A stretch of 64,000 nt of DNA from Apium graveolens (GCF_009905375.1 NW_027417687.1:1-64000); one strand, 5' to 3'; shown: positions 35,241 through 50,600, counted from the first letter of the stretch. Made by a program: numbers and translations. Notes: generated by a model from the sequence alone, not told the origin.

Positions 35241-36340
35241 TGATTGTGGCACTGACATGTGATAAAAGGATTTCTAATTGCATGTACATGATGTTAACAT
35301 GTTAATTGTACCATTATATGTTGGCAAGTGACTCTTATAAGGTGCAAAGTGACTCTAATATGGTGACAAGTCACTTACATGATTGATCAGAGCCAAAATG
35401 TGGCCCAAAATTGACTTGTTGGAAAGGGGTACCAAGAGGTGGTTAAAGGATGTACCAAGAGGTGGTTAAAGGATGTCTAATTGCATGTACATGATGTTAA
35501 CATGTTAATTGTATAAATATATGGTGGCAAGTGACTCTTATAGGGTGCAAAGTGACTCTAATATGGTGAAAATTGACTTACATGGTTGATTAGAGCCAAA
35601 ATGTGTAACAAAATTAACTTGTATGAAAGTGGCATTAATAGGTGGTAAAAGGATGTCAAATTGGATGTATATGATGATAACATGTTAATTGTTGTATATA
35701 TGGTGGAAAGTGACTCTTATAAGGTGCAAAGTGACTCTAATATGGTGAAAAGTGACTTACATGGTTAATTAGAACCAAAATATGGACCAAAATTGACTTG
35801 TATGATTGTGGCACTGACATGTGATAAAAGGATTTCTAATTGCATGTACATGATGTTAACATGTTAATTGTACCATTATATGTTGGCAAGTGACTCTTAT
35901 AAGGTGCAAAGTGACTCTAATATGGTGACAAGTCACTTACATGATTGATCAGAGCCAAAATGTGGCCCAAAATTGACTTGTTGGAAAGGGGTACCAAGAG
36001 GTGGTTAAAGGATGTCTATTGCATGTACATGATGTTAACATGTTAATTGTATAAATATATGGTGGCAAGTGACTCTTATAGGGTGCAAAGTGACTCTAAT
36101 ATGGTGAAAATTAACTTACATGGTTGATTAGAGCCAAAATGTGTAACAAAATTAACTTGTATGATTAATAGGTGGTAAAAGGATGTCAAATTGGATGTAT
36201 ATGATGTTAATAATTTAATTGTTGTATATATGCTGGAATGTGACTGTTATACGGTGCAAAGTTACTCTAATATGGTGAAAAGTAACTTACATGGTTAATT
36301 AGAACCAAAATGTGGACCAAAATTGACTTGTATGATGTGG
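35241..36340. repeat. Tandem duplication of a three-monomer block
   Basis: The private variants tgattgtggcactgac (35241 and 35803), tatatgttggc and gtgacaagtcac occur twice at a spacing of 562 bp, equal to three monomers plus the 23-bp insertion at 35429. The right edge is approximate. Confidence 0.75.
35429..35474. repeat. 23-bp tandem duplication at a monomer boundary
   Basis: A unit beginning gtaccaagaggtgg and ending taaaggat occurs twice back to back (35429-35451 and 35452-35474). Other monomers here carry a single copy. Confidence 0.9.
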
Positions 36341-39300
36341 CAGTACGAGGTGGTAAAAGGATTTCTAATTGCATGTACATGATGTTAACATGGTAATTTT
36401 ACCATTATATGATGGCAAGTGACTCTTATAAGGTGCAAAGTGACTCTAATATGGTGAGAAGTCAGTTACATGATTGATTATTGCCAAAATGTGGCCCAAA
36501 ATTGACTTGTTGGAAAGGGGTACCAAGAGGTGGTTAAAGGATGTCTAATTGCATGTACATGATGTTAACATGTTAATTGTATAAATATATGGTGGCAAGT
36601 GACCCTTATAGGGTGCAAATTGACTCTAATATGGTGAAAAGTGACTTACATGGTTGATTAGAGCCAAAATGTGGAACAAAATTAACTTGTATGAAAGTGG
36701 CATTAATAGGTGGTAAAAGGATGTCAAATTGGATGTATATGATGATAACATGTTAATTGTTGTATATATAATGGAAAGTGACTCTTATAAGGGGCAAAGT
36801 GACTCTAATGTAATGAAAAGTGACTTTACATGGTTGATTAGAACCAAATTTGGAACAAAATTGACCTGTATGAAAGTGGAACTAAGAGGTGGTAAAAGGA
36901 TGTCAAATTGGATGTATATGATGTTAATATTTTAATTGTTGTATATATGCTGGAATGTGACTCTTATAGGGTGCAAAGTTACTCTAATATGGTGAAAAGT
37001 GACTTACATGGTTAATAAAACCAAAATGTGGACCAAAATTGACTTGTATGAATGTGGCACTAAGAGGTGGTAAAAGGATTTCTAATTGCATATACATGAT
37101 GTTAACATGTTAATTGTACCAATATATGATAGTAAGTGAGTATTATGAGGTGCAAAGTGACTCTAATATGGTGAGAAGTCACTTACCTGATTGCTTAGAG
37201 CCAAAATATGGCCCAAAATTGACTTGTTGAAAAGGGGTACCAAGAGGTGGTTAAAGGATGTCTAATTGCATGAACATGATGTTAACATGTTAATTGTATA
37301 AATATATGGTGGCAAGTGACCCTTATAGGGTGCAAAGTGACTCTAATATGGTGAAAAGTGACTTACATGGTTGATTAGAGCCAAAATGTGGAACAAAATT
37401 AACTTGTATGAAAGTGGCATTAATAGGTGGTAAAACGATGTCAAATTGGATGTATATGACGATAACATGTTAATTGTTCTATATATGGTGGAAAGTGACT
37501 CTTATATGGTGCAAAGTGACTCTAATATGGTGAAAAGTGACTTACATGGTTAATTAGAACCAAAATATGGACCAAAATTGACTTGTATGAATGTGGCACT
37601 GACATGTGATAAAAGGATTTCTAATTGCATGTACATGGTGTTAACATGTTAATTGTACCATTATATGATGGCAAGTGACTTTTGTAAGGTACAAAGTGAC
37701 TCTAATATGGTGAGAAGTCACTCACATGATTGATCAGAGCCAAAATGTGGCCCAAAATTGACTTGTTGGAAAGGGGTACCAAGAGGTGGTTAAAGGATGT
37801 CTAATTGCATGTACATGATGTTAACATGTTAATTGTATAAATATATGGTGGCAAGTGACTCTTATAGGGTGCAAAGTGACTCTAATATGGTGAAAATTGA
37901 CTTACATGGTTGATTAGAGCCAAAATGTGTAACAAAATTAACTTGTATGAAAGTGGCATTAATAGGTGGTAAAAGGATGTCAAATTGGATGTATATGATG
38001 ATAACATGTTAATTGTTCTATATATGGTGGAAAGTGACTCTTATAAGGTGCAAAGTGACTCTAATATGGTGAAAAGTAACTTACATGGTTAATTAGAACC
38101 AAAATGTGGACCAAAATTGACTTGTATGAATGTGGCAGTACGAGGTGGTAAAAGGATTTCTAATTGCATGTACATGATGTTAACATGGTAATTTTACCAT
38201 TATATGATGGCAAGTGACTTTTATAAGGTGCAAAGTGACTCTAATATGGTGAGAAGTCAGTTACATGATTGATTATTGCCAAAATGTGGCCCAAAATTGA
38301 CTTGTTGGAAAGGGGTACCAAGAGGTGGTTAAAGGATGTCTAATTGCATGTACATGATGTTAACATGTTAATTGTATAAATATATGGTGGCAAGTGACCC
38401 TTATAGGGTGCAAATTGACTCTAATATGGTGAAAAGTGACTTACATGGTTGACTAGAGCCAAAATGTGGAACAAAATTAACTTGTATGAAAGTGGCATTA
38501 ATAGGTGGTAAAAGGATGTCAAATTGGATGTATATGATGATAACATGTTAATTGTTGTATATATGGTGGAAAGTGACTCTTATAAGGGGCAAAGTGACTC
38601 TAATGTAATGAAAATTGACTTTACATGGTTGATTAGAACCAAATTTGGAACAAAATTGACCTGTATGAAAGTGGAACTAAGAGGTGGTAAAAGGATGTCA
38701 AATTGGATGTATATGATGTTAATATTTTAATTGTTGTATATATGCTGGAATGTGACTCTTATAGGGTGCAAAGTTACTCTAATATGGTGAAAAGTGACTT
38801 ACATGGTTAATAAAACCAAGATGTGGACCAAAATTGACTTGTATGAATGTGGCACTAAGAGGTGGTAAAAGGATTTCTAATTGCATATACATGATGTTAA
38901 CATGTTAATTGTACCAATATATGATAGTAAGTGAGTATTATGAGGTGCAAAGTGACTCTAATATGGTGAGAAGTCACTTACATGATTGCTTAGAGCCAAA
39001 ATATGGTCCAAAATTGACTTGTTGAAAAGGGGTACCAAGAGGTGGTTAAAGGATGTCTAATTGCATGTACATGATGTTAACATGTTAATTGTATAAATAT
39101 ATGGTGGCAAGTGACCCTTATAGGGTGCAAAGTGACTCTAATATGGTGAAAAGTGACTTACATGGTTGATTAGAGCCAAAATGTGGAACAAAATTAACTT
39201 GTATGAAAGTGGCATTAATAGGTGGTAAAAGGATGTCAAATTGGATGTATATGATGATAACATGTTAATTGTTGTATATATGGTGGAAAGTGACTCTTAT

Positions 39301-39900
39301 AAGGTGCAAAGTGACTCTAATATGGTGAAAAGTGACTTACATGGTTAATTAGAACCAAAATGTGGACCAAAATTGACTTGTATGAATGTGGCACTGACAT
39401 GTGATAAAAGGATTTCTAATTGCATGTACATGATGTTAACATGTTAATTGTACCATTATATGAAGGCAAGTGACTGTTATAAGGTGCAAAGTGACTCTAA
39501 TATGGTGAGAAGTCACTTACATGATTGATTAGAGCCAAAATGTGGCCCAAAATTGACTTGTTGGAAAGGGGTACCAAGAGGTGGTTAAAGGATGTCTAAT
39601 TGCATGTACATGATGTTAACATGTTAATTGTATAAATATATGGTGGCAAGTGACACTTATAGGGTGCAAAGTGACTCTAATATGGTGAAAATTGACTTAC
39701 ATGGTTGATTAGAGCCAAAATGTGTAACAAAATTAACTTGTATGAAAGTGGCATTAATAGGTGGTAAAAGGATGTCAAATTGGATGTATATGATGTTAAT
39801 ATTTTAATTGTTGTATATATGCTGGAATGTGACTCTTATAGGGTGCAAAGTTACTCTAATATGGTGAAAAGTAACTTACATGGTTAATTAGAACCAAAAT
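36330..39900. repeat. Two copies of a 10-monomer (1795-bp) unit
   Basis: Private variants recur at 1795-1796 bp: gcagtacgaggtgg near 36338 and 38133, gattattgccaaaatg near 36475 and 38270, and gagtattatgaggtgc near 37138 and 38934. Its length equals the 10-mer HOR left of the retrotransposon, but the monomer variants differ. Edges are approximate. Confidence 0.8.
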
Positions 39901-41699
39901 GTGGACCAAAATTGACTTGTATAAATGAGGCAGTAAGAGGTGGTAAAAGGATTTCTAATTGCATGTACATGATGTTAACATGGTAATTTTACCATTATAT
40001 GATGGCAAGTGACTCTTATAAGGTGTAAAGTGACTCTAATATACATGATTGATTAGAGCCAAAATGTGGCCCAAAATTGACTTGTTGGAAATGGGTACCA
40101 AGAGGTGGTTAAAGGATGTCTAATTGGATGTACATGATGTTAACATGTTAATTGTATAAATATATGGTGGCAAGTGACTCTTATAGGGTGCAAAGTGACT
40201 CTAATATGGTGAAAAGTGACTTGGTTGATTAGAGCCAAAATGTGTAACAACATTAACTTTGTATGAAAGTGGCATTAATAGGTGGTAAAAGGATGTCAAA
40301 TTGGATGTATATGATGTTAATATTTTAATTATTGTATATATGCTAGAATGTGATTCTTATAGGGTGCAAAGTTACTCTAATATGGTGAAAAGTAAATTAC
40401 ATGGTTAATTAGAACCAAAATGTGGACCAAAATTGACTTGTATGAATGTGGCAATAAGGGGTGGTAAAAGGATTTCTAATTGCATGTACATGATGTTAAC
40501 ATGGTAATTGTACCATTATATGATGGCAAGTGACTCTTATAAGGTGCAAAGTGACTCTAATATGGTGAGAAGTCACTGACATGATTGCTTAGAGCCAAAA
40601 TGTGGCCCAAAATTGACTTGTTGGAAAGGGGTACCAAGAGGTGGTTAAAGGATGTCTAATTGCATGTACATGATGTTAACATGTTAATTGTATAAATATA
40701 TGGTGGCAAGTGACTCTTATAGGGTGCAAAGTGACTCTAATATGGTGAAAAGTGACTTACATGTTTCATTAGAGCCAAAATGTGTAACAAAATTAACTTG
40801 TATGAAAGTGGCATTAATAGGTGGTAGAAGGATGTCAAATTGGATGTATATAATGTTAATATTTTAATTGTTGTATATATGCTGGAATGTGACTCTTATA
40901 GGGTGCAAAGTTACTCTAATATGGTGAAAAGTAACTTACATGGTTAATTAGAACCAAAATGTGGACCAAAATTGACTTGTATGAATGTGGCAATAAGGGG
41001 TGGTAAAAGGATTTCTAATTGCATGTACATGATGTTAACATGGTAATTGTACCATTATATGATGGCAAGTGACTCTTATAAGGTGTAAAGTGACTCTAAT
41101 ATGGTGAGAAGTCACTTACATGATTGCTTAGAGCCAAAATGTGGCCCAAAATTGACTTGTTGGAAAGGGGTACCAAGAGGTGGTTAAAGGATGTCTAATT
41201 GCATGTACATGATGTTAACATGTTAATTGTATAAATATATGGTGGCAAGTGACCCTTATAGGGTGCAAATTGACTCTAATATGGTGAAAAGTGACTTACA
41301 TGGTTGATTAGAGCCAAAATGTGGAACAAAATTAACTCGTATGAAAGTGGCATTAATAGGTGGTAAAAGGATGTCAAATTGGATGTATATGATGATAACA
41401 TGTTAATTGTTGTATATATGGTGGAAAGTGACTCTTATAAGGTGCAAAGTGACTCTAATGTAATGAAAAGTGACTTTACATGGTTGATTAGAACCAAATT
41501 TGGAACAAAATTGACCTGTATGAAAGTGGAACTAAGAGGTGGTAAAAGGATGTCAAATTGGATGTATATTATGTTAATATTTTAATTGTTGTATATATGC
41601 TGGAATGTGACTCTTATAGGGTGCAAAGTTACTCTAATATGGTGAAAAGTAACTTACATGGTTAATAAGAACCAAAATGTGGACCAAAATTGGCTTGTA

Positions 41700-44600
41700 T
41701 GAATGTGGCAATAAGAGGTGGTAAAAGGATTTCTAATTGAATGTACATGATATTAACATGGTAATTTTACCATTATATGATGGCAAGTGACTCTTATAAG
41801 GTGCAAAGTGACTCTAATATGGTGATAAGTCACTTACTTGATTGATCAGAGCCAAAATGTGGCCCAAAATTGACTTGTTGGAAAGGGGTACCAAGAGGTG
41901 GTTAAAGGATGTCTAATTGCATGTACATGATGTTAACATGTTAATTGTATAAATATATGGTGGCAAGTGACTTTTATAGGGTGCAAAGTGACTCTAATAT
42001 GGTGAAAATTGACTTACATGGTTGATTAGAGCCAAAATGTGTAACAAAATTAACTTGTATGAAAGTGGCATTAATAGGTGGTAAAAGGATGTCAAATTGG
42101 ATGTATATGATGTTAATATTTTAATTGTTGTATATATGCTGGAATGTGACTCTTATAGGGTGCAAAGTTACTCTAATATAGTGAAAAGTGACTTACATGG
42201 TTAATAAAACCAAAATGTGGACCAAAATTGACTTGTATGAATGTGGCACTAAGAGGTGGTAAAAGGTTTTCTAATTGCATATATATGATGTTAACATGTT
42301 AATTGTACCAATATATGATAGTAAGTGACTATTATAAGGTGCAAAGTGACTCTAATATGGTGAGAAGTCACTTACATGATTGCTTAGAACCAAAATATGG
42401 CCCAATATTGACATGTTGGAAAGGGGTACCAAGAGGTGGTTAAAGGATGTCTAATTGCATGTACATGATGTTAACATGTTAATTGTATAAATATATGGTG
42501 GCAAGTGACCTTATAGGGTGCAAAGTGACTCTAATATGGTGAAAAGTGACTTACATGGTTGATTAGAGCCAAAATGTGGAACAAAATTAACTTGTATGAA
42601 AGTGGCATTAATAGGTGGTAAAAGGATGTCAAATTGGATGTATATGATGATAACATGTTAATTGTTGTATATATGGTGGAAAGTGACTCTTATAAGGTGC
42701 AAAGTGACTCTACTATGGTGAAAAGTGACTTACATGGTTAATTAGAACCAAAATGTGGACCAAAATTGACTTGTATGAATGTGGCACTGACATGTGATAA
42801 AAGGATTTCTAATTGCATGTACATGATGTTAACATGTTAATTGTACCATTATATGATGGCAAGTGACTCTTATAAGGTGCAAAGTGACTAATATGGTGAG
42901 AAGTCACTTACATGATTGATCAGAGCCAAAATGTGGCCCAAAATTGACTTGTTGGAAAGGGGTACCAAGAGGTGGTTAAAGGATGTCTAATTGCATGTAC
43001 ATGATGTGAACATGTTAATTGTATAAATATATGGTAACAAGTGACTCTTATAGGGTGCAAAGTAACTCTAATATGGTGAAAAGTGACTTGGTTCATTAGA
43101 GCCAAAATGTGTAACAAAATTAACTTGTATGAAAGTGGCATTAATAGGTGGTAGAAGGATATCAAATTGGATGTATATGATGTTAATATTTTAATTGTTG
43201 TATATATGCTGGAATGTGACTCTTATAGGGTGCAAAGTTACTCTAATATGGTTTCATGGTTAATTAGAACCAAAATGTGGACCAAAATTGACTTGTATGA
43301 ATGTGGCAATAAGAGGTGGTAAAAGGATTTCTAATTGAATGTACATGATATTAACATGGTAATTTTACCATTATATGATGGCAAGTGACTCTTATAAGGT
43401 GCAAAGTGACTCTAATATGGTGAGAAGTCACTTACATGATTGATGAGAGCCAAAATGTGGCCCAAAATTGACTTGTTGGAAAGGGGTACCAAGAGGTGGT
43501 TAAAGGATGTCTAATTGCATGTACATGATGTTAACATGTTAATTGTATAAATATATGGTGGCAAGTGACTTTATAGGGTGCAAAGTGACTCTAATATGGT
43601 GAAAATTGACTTACATGGTTGATTAGAGCCAAAATGTGTAACAAAATTAACTTGTATGAAAGTGGCATTAATAGGTGGTAAAAGGATGTCAAATTGGATG
43701 TATATGATGTTAATATTTTAATTGTTGTATATATGCTGGAATGTGACTCTTATAGGGTGCAAAGTTACTCTAATATAGTGAAAAGTGACTTACATGGTTA
43801 ATAAAACCAAAATGTGGACCAAAATTGACTTGTATGAATGTGGCACTAAGAGGTGGTAAAAGGTTTTCTAATTGCATATATATGATGTTAACATGTTAAT
43901 TGTACCAATATATGATAGTAAGTGACTATTATAAGGTGCAAAGTGACTCTAATATGGTGAGAAGTCACTTACATGATTGCTTAGAACCAAAATATGGCCC
44001 AATATTGACATGTTGGAAAGGGGTACCAAGAGGTGGTTAAAGGATGTCTAATTGCATGTACATGATGTTAACATATTAATTGTATAAATATATGGTGGCA
44101 AGTGACCTTATAGGGTGCAAAGTGACTCTAATATGGTGAAAAGTGACTTACATGGTTGATTAGAGCCAAAATGTGGAACAAAATTAACTTGTATGAAAGT
44201 GGCATTAATAGGTGGTAAAAGGATGTCAAATTGGATGTATATGATGATAACATGTTAATTGTTGTATATATGGTGGAAAGTGACTCTTATAAGGTGCAAA
44301 GTGACTCTACTATGGTGAAAAGTGACTTACATGGTTAATTAGAACCAAAATGTGGACCAAAATTGACTTGTATGAATGTGGCACTCACATGTGATAAAAG
44401 GATTTCTAATTGCATGTACATGATGTTAACATGTTAATTGTACCATTATATGATGGCAAGTGACTCTTATAAGGTGCAAAGTGACTAATATGGTGAGAAG
44501 TCACTTACATGATTGATCAGAGCCAAAATGTGGCCCAAAATTGACTTGTTGGAAAGGGGTACCAAGAGGTGGTTAAAGGATGTCTAATTGCATGTACATG

Positions 44601-47600
44601 ATGTGAACATGTTAATTGTATAAATATATGGTAACAAGTGACTCTTATAGGGTGCAAAGTAACTCTAATATGGTGAAAAGTGACTTGGTTCATTAGAGCC
44701 AAAATGTGTAACAAAATTAACTTGTATGAAAGTGGCATTAATAGGTGGTAGAAGGATATCAAATTGGATGTATATGATGTTAATATTTTAATTGTTGTAT
44801 ATATGCTGGAATGTGACTCTTATAGGGTGCAAAGTTACTCTAATATGGTTTCATGGTTAATTAGAACCAAAATGTGGACCAAAATTGACTTGTATGAATG
44901 TGGCAATAAGAGGTGGTAAAAGGATTTCTAATTGAATGTACATGATATTAACATAGTAATTTTACCATTATATGATGGCAAGTGACTCTTATAAGGTGCA
45001 AAGTGACTCTAATATGGTGAGAAGTCACTTACATGATTGATGAGAGCCAAAATGTGGCCCAAAATTGACTTGTTGGAAAGGGGTACCAAGAGGTGGTTAA
45101 AGGATGTCTAATTGCATGTACATGATGTTAACATGTTAATTGTATAAATATATGGTGGCAAGTGACTTTTATAGGGTGCAAAGTGACTCTAATATGGTGA
45201 AAATTGACTTACATGGTTGATTAGAGCCAAAATGTGTAACAAAATTAACTTGTATGAAAGTGGCATTAATAGGTGGTAAAAGGATGTCAAATTGGATGTA
45301 TATGATGTTAATATTTTAATTGTTGTATATATGCTGGAATGTGACTCTTATAGGGTGCAAAGTTACTCTAATATAGTGAAAAGTGACTTACATGGTTAAT
45401 AAAACCAAAATGTGGACCAAAATTGACTTGTATGAATGTGGCACTAAGAGGTGGTAAAAGGTTTTCTAATTGCATATACATGATGTTAACATGTTAATTG
45501 TACCAATATATGATAGTAAGTGACTATTATAAGGTGCAAAGTGACTCTAATATGGTGAGAAGTCACTTACATGATTGCTTAGAACCAAAATATGGCCCAA
45601 TATTGACATGTTGGAAAGGGGTACCAAGAGGTGGTTAAAGGATGTCTAATTGCATGTACATGATGTTAACATGTTAATTGTATAAATATATGGTGGCAAG
45701 TGACCTTATAGGGTGCAAAGTGACTCTAATATGGTGAAAAGTGACTTACATGGTTGATTAGAGCCAAAATGTGGAACAAAATTAACTTGTATGAAAGTGG
45801 CATTAATAGGTGGTAAAAGGATGTCAAATTGGATGTATATGATGATAACATGTTAATTGTTGTATATATGGTGGAAAGTGACTCTTATAAGGTGCAAAGT
45901 GACTCTACTATGGTGAAAAGTAACTTACATGGTTAATTAGAACCAAAATGTGGACCAAAATTGACTTGTATGAATGTGGCACTGACATGTGATAAAAGGA
46001 TTTCTAATTGCATGTACATGTTAACATGTTAATTGTACCATTATATGATGGCAAGTGACTTTTATAAGGTGCAAAGTGACTCTAATATGGTGAGAAGTCA
46101 CTTACATGATTGATCAGAGCCAAAATGTGGCCCAAAATTGACTTGTTGGAAAGGGGTACCAAGAGGTGGTTAAGGGATGTCTAATTGCATGTACATGATG
46201 TTAACATGTTAATTGTATAAATATATGGTGGCCAGTGACTCTTATAGGGTGCAAAGTGACTCTAATATGGTGAAAAGTGACTTACATGGTTCATTAGAGC
46301 CAAAATGTGTAACAAAATTAACTTGTATGAAAGTGGCATTAATAGGTGGTAGAAGGATATCAAATTCGATGTATATGATGTTAATATTTTAATTGTTGTA
46401 TATATGCTGGAATGTGACTCTTATAGGGTGCAAAGTTACTCTAATATGGTGAAAAGTAACTTACATGGTTAATTAGAACCAAAATGTGGACCAAAATTGA
46501 CTTGTATAAATGTGGCAATAAGAGGTGGTAAAAGGATTTCTAATTGAATGTACATGATATTAACATGGTAATTTTACCATTATATGATGGCAAGTGACTC
46601 TTATAAGGTGCAAAGTGACTCTAATATGGTGAGAAGTCACTTACATGATTGATGAGAGCCAAAATGTGGCCCAAAATTGACTTGTTGGAAAGGGGTACCA
46701 AGAGGTGGTTAAAGGATGTCTAATTGCATGTACATGATGTTAACATGTTAATTGTATAAATATATGGTGGCAAGTGACTTTTATAGGGTGCGAAGTGACT
46801 CTAATATGGTGAAAATTGACTTACATGGTTGATTAGAGCCAAAATGTGTAACAAAATTAACTTGTATGAAAGTGGCATTAATAGGTGGTAAAAGGATGTC
46901 AAATTGGATGTATATGATGTTAATATTTTAATTGTTGTATATATGCTGGAATGTGACTCTTATAGGGTGCAAAGTTACTCTAATATAGTGAAAAGTGACT
47001 TACATGGTTAATAAAACCAAAATGTGGACCAAAATTGACTTGTATGAATGTGGCACTAAGAGGTGGTAAAAGGTTTTCTAATTGCATATACATGATGTTA
47101 ACATGTTAATTGTACCAATATATGATAGTAAGTGACTATTATAAGGTGCAAAGTGACTCTAATATGGTGAGAAGTCACTTACATGATTGCTTAGAACCAA
47201 AATATGGCCCAATATTGACATGTTGGAAAGGGGTACCAAGAGGTGGTTAAATGATGTCTAATTGCATGTACATGATGTTAACATGTTAATTGTATAAATA
47301 TATGGTGGCAAGTGACCTTATAGGGTGCAAAGTGACTCTAATATGGTGAAAAGTGACTTACATGGTTGATTAGAGCCAAAATGTGGAACAAAATTAACTT
47401 GTATGAAAGTGGCATTAATAGGTGGTAAAAGGATGTCAAATTGGATGTATATGATGATAACATGTTAATTGTTGTATATATGGTGGAAAGTGACTCTTAT
47501 AAGGTGCAAAGTGACTCTACTATGGTGAAAAGTGACTTACATGGTTAATTAGAACCAAAATGTGGACCAAAATTGACTTGTATGAATGTGGCACTAACAT

Positions 47601-50600
47601 GTGATAAAGGATTTCTAATTGCATGTACATGATGTTAACATGTTAATTGTACCATTATATGATGGCAAGTGACTCTTATAAGGTGCAAAGTGACTCTAAT
47701 ATGGTGAGAAGTCACTTACATGATTGATCAGAGCCAAAATGTGGCCCAAAATTGACTTGTTGGAAAGGGGTACCAAGAGGTGGTTAAAGGATGTCTAATT
47801 GCATGTACATGATGTTAACATGTTAATTGTATAAATATATGGTGGCCAGTGACTCTTATAGGGTGCAAAGTGACTCTAATATGGTGAAAAGTGACTTACA
47901 TGGTTCATTAGAGCCAAAATGTGTAACAAAATTAACTTGTATGAAAGTGGCATTAATAGGTGGTAGAAGGATATCAAATTCGATGTATATGATGTTAATA
48001 TTTTAATTGTTGTATATATGCTGGAATGTGACTCTTATAGGGTGCAAAGTTACTCTAATATGGTGAAAAGTAACTTACATGGTTAATTAGAACCAAAATG
48101 TGGACCAAAATTGACTTGTATAAATGTGGCAATAAGAGGTGGTAAAAGGATTTCTAATTGAATGTACTTGATATTAACATGGTAATTTTACCATTATATG
48201 ATGGCAAGTGACTCTTATAAGGTGCAAAGTGACTCTAATATGGTGAGAAGTCACTTACATGATTGATGAGAGCCAAAATGTGGCCCAAAATTGCCTTGTT
48301 GGAAAGGGGTACCAAGAGGTGGTTAAAGGATGTCTAATTGCATGTACATGATGTTAACATGTTAATTGTATAAATATATGGTGGCAAGTGACTTTATAGG
48401 GTGCAAAGTGACTCTAATATGGTGAAAATTGACTTACATGGTTGATTAGAGCCAAAATGTGTAACAAAATTAACTTGTATGAAAGTGGCATTAATAGGTG
48501 GTAAAAGGATGTCAAATTGGATGTATATGATGTTAATATTTTAATTGTTGTATATATGCTGGAATGTGACTCTTATAGGGTGCAAAGTTACTCTAATATA
48601 GTGAAAAGTGACTTACATGGTTAATAAAACCAAAATGTGGACCAAAATTGACTTGTATGAATGTGGCACTAAGAGGTGGTAAAAGGTTTTCTAATTGCAT
48701 ATACATGATGTTAACATGTTAATTGTACCAATATATGATAGTAAGTGACTATTATAAGGTGCAAAGTGACTCTAATATGGTGAGAAGTCACTTACATGAT
48801 TGCTTAGAACCAAAATATGGCCCAATATTGACATGTTGGAAAGGGGTACCAAGAGGTGGTTAAAGGATGTCTAATTGCATGTACATGATGTTAACATGTT
48901 AATTGTATAAATATATAGTGGCAAGTGACCTTATAGGGTGCAAAGTGACTCTAATATGGTGAAAAGTGACTTACATGGTTGATTAGAGCCAAAATGTGGA
49001 ACAAAATTAACTTGTATGAAAGTGGCATTAATAGGTGGTAAAAGGATGTCAAATTGGATGTATATGATGATAACATGTTAATTGTTGTATATATGGTGGA
49101 AAGTGACTCTTATAAGGTGCAAAGTGACTCTACTATGGTGAAAAGTGACTTACATGGTTAATTAGAACCAAAATGTGGACCAAAATTGACTTGTATGAAT
49201 GTGGCACTAACATGTGATAAAAGGATTTCTAATTGCATGTACATGATGTTAACATGTTAATTGTACCATTATATGATGGCAAGTGACTCTTATAAGGTGC
49301 AAAGTGACTCTAATATGGTGAGAAGTCACTTACATGATTGATCAGAGCCAAAATGTGGCCCAAAATTGACTTGTTGGAAAGGGGTACCAAGAGGTGGTTA
49401 AAGGATGTCTAATTGCATGTACATGATGTTAACATGTTAATTGTATAAATATATGGTGGTCAGTGACTCTTATAGGGTGCAAAGTGACTCTAATATGGTG
49501 AAAAGTGACTTACATGGTTCATTAGAGCCAAAATGTGTAACAAAATTAACTTGTATGAAAGTGGCATTAATAGGTGGTAGAAGGATATCAAATTCGATGT
49601 ATATGATGTTAATATTTTAATTGTTGTATATATGCTGGAATGTGACTCTTATAGGGTGCAAAGTTACTCTAATATGGTGAAAAGTAACTTACATGGTTAA
49701 TTAGAACCAAAATGTGGACCAAAATTGACTTGTATGAAATGTGGCAATAAGAGGTGGTAAAAGGATTTCTAATTGAATGTACATTGATATTAACATGGTA
49801 ATTTTACCATTATATGATGGCAAGTGACTCTTATAAGGTGCAAAGTGACTCTAATATGGTGAGAAGTCACTTACATGATTGATGAGAGCCAAAATGTGGC
49901 CCAAAATTGCCTTGTTGGAAAGGGGTACCAAGAGGTGGTTAAAGGATGTCTAATTGCATGTACATGATGTTAACATGTTAATTGTATAAATATATGGTGG
50001 CAAGTGACTTTTATAGGGTGCAAAGTGACTCTAATATGGTGAAAATTGACTTACATGGTTGATTAGAGCCAAAATGTGTAACAAAATTAACTTGTATGAA
50101 AGTGGCATTAATAGGTGGTAAAAGGATGTCAAATTGGATGTATATGATGTTAATATTTTAATTGTTGTATATATGCTGGAATGTGACTCTTATAGGGTGC
50201 AAAGTTACTCTAATATAGTGAAAAGTGACTTACATGGTTAATAAAACCAAAATGTGGACCAAAATTGACTTGTATGAATGTGGCACTAAGAGGTGGTAAA
50301 AGGTTTTCTAATTGCATATACATGATGTTAACATGTTAATTGTACCAATATATGATAGTAAGTGACTATTATAAGGTGCAAAGTGACTCTAATATGGTGA
50401 GAAGTCACTTACATGATTGCTTAGAACCAAAATATGGCCCAATATTGACATGTTGGAAAGGGGTACCAAGAGGTGGTTAAAGGATGTCTAATTGCATGTA
50501 CATGATGTTAACATGTTAATTGTATAAATATATGGTGGCAAGTGACCTTATAGGGTGCAAAGTGACTCTAATATGGTGAAAAGTGACTTACATGGTTGAT

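Larger units (their letters stand above)
30597..41699. repeat. Satellite array with mixed 4-, 10- and 13-monomer periods
   Basis: Same family and orientation as the left side. The variant monomer carrying taatgtaatgaaaagtgac begins near 30608, 32936, 33653, 34367, 36711, 38506 and 41361. The spacings are about 2328, 717, 714, 2344, 1795 and 2855 bp, that is 13, 4, 4, 13, 10 and 16 monomers. A short 68-codon frame recurs in each of these copies but is only a consequence of repetition. No gene, RNA or other mobile element is visible. Confidence 0.9.

Noticed and set aside
42920..43165. 81-codon minus-strand frame, identical at 44517-44762
   Set aside because: A reverse-strand reading of the 9-mer HOR. 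The identity reflects recent duplication of the repeat, not protein conservation.
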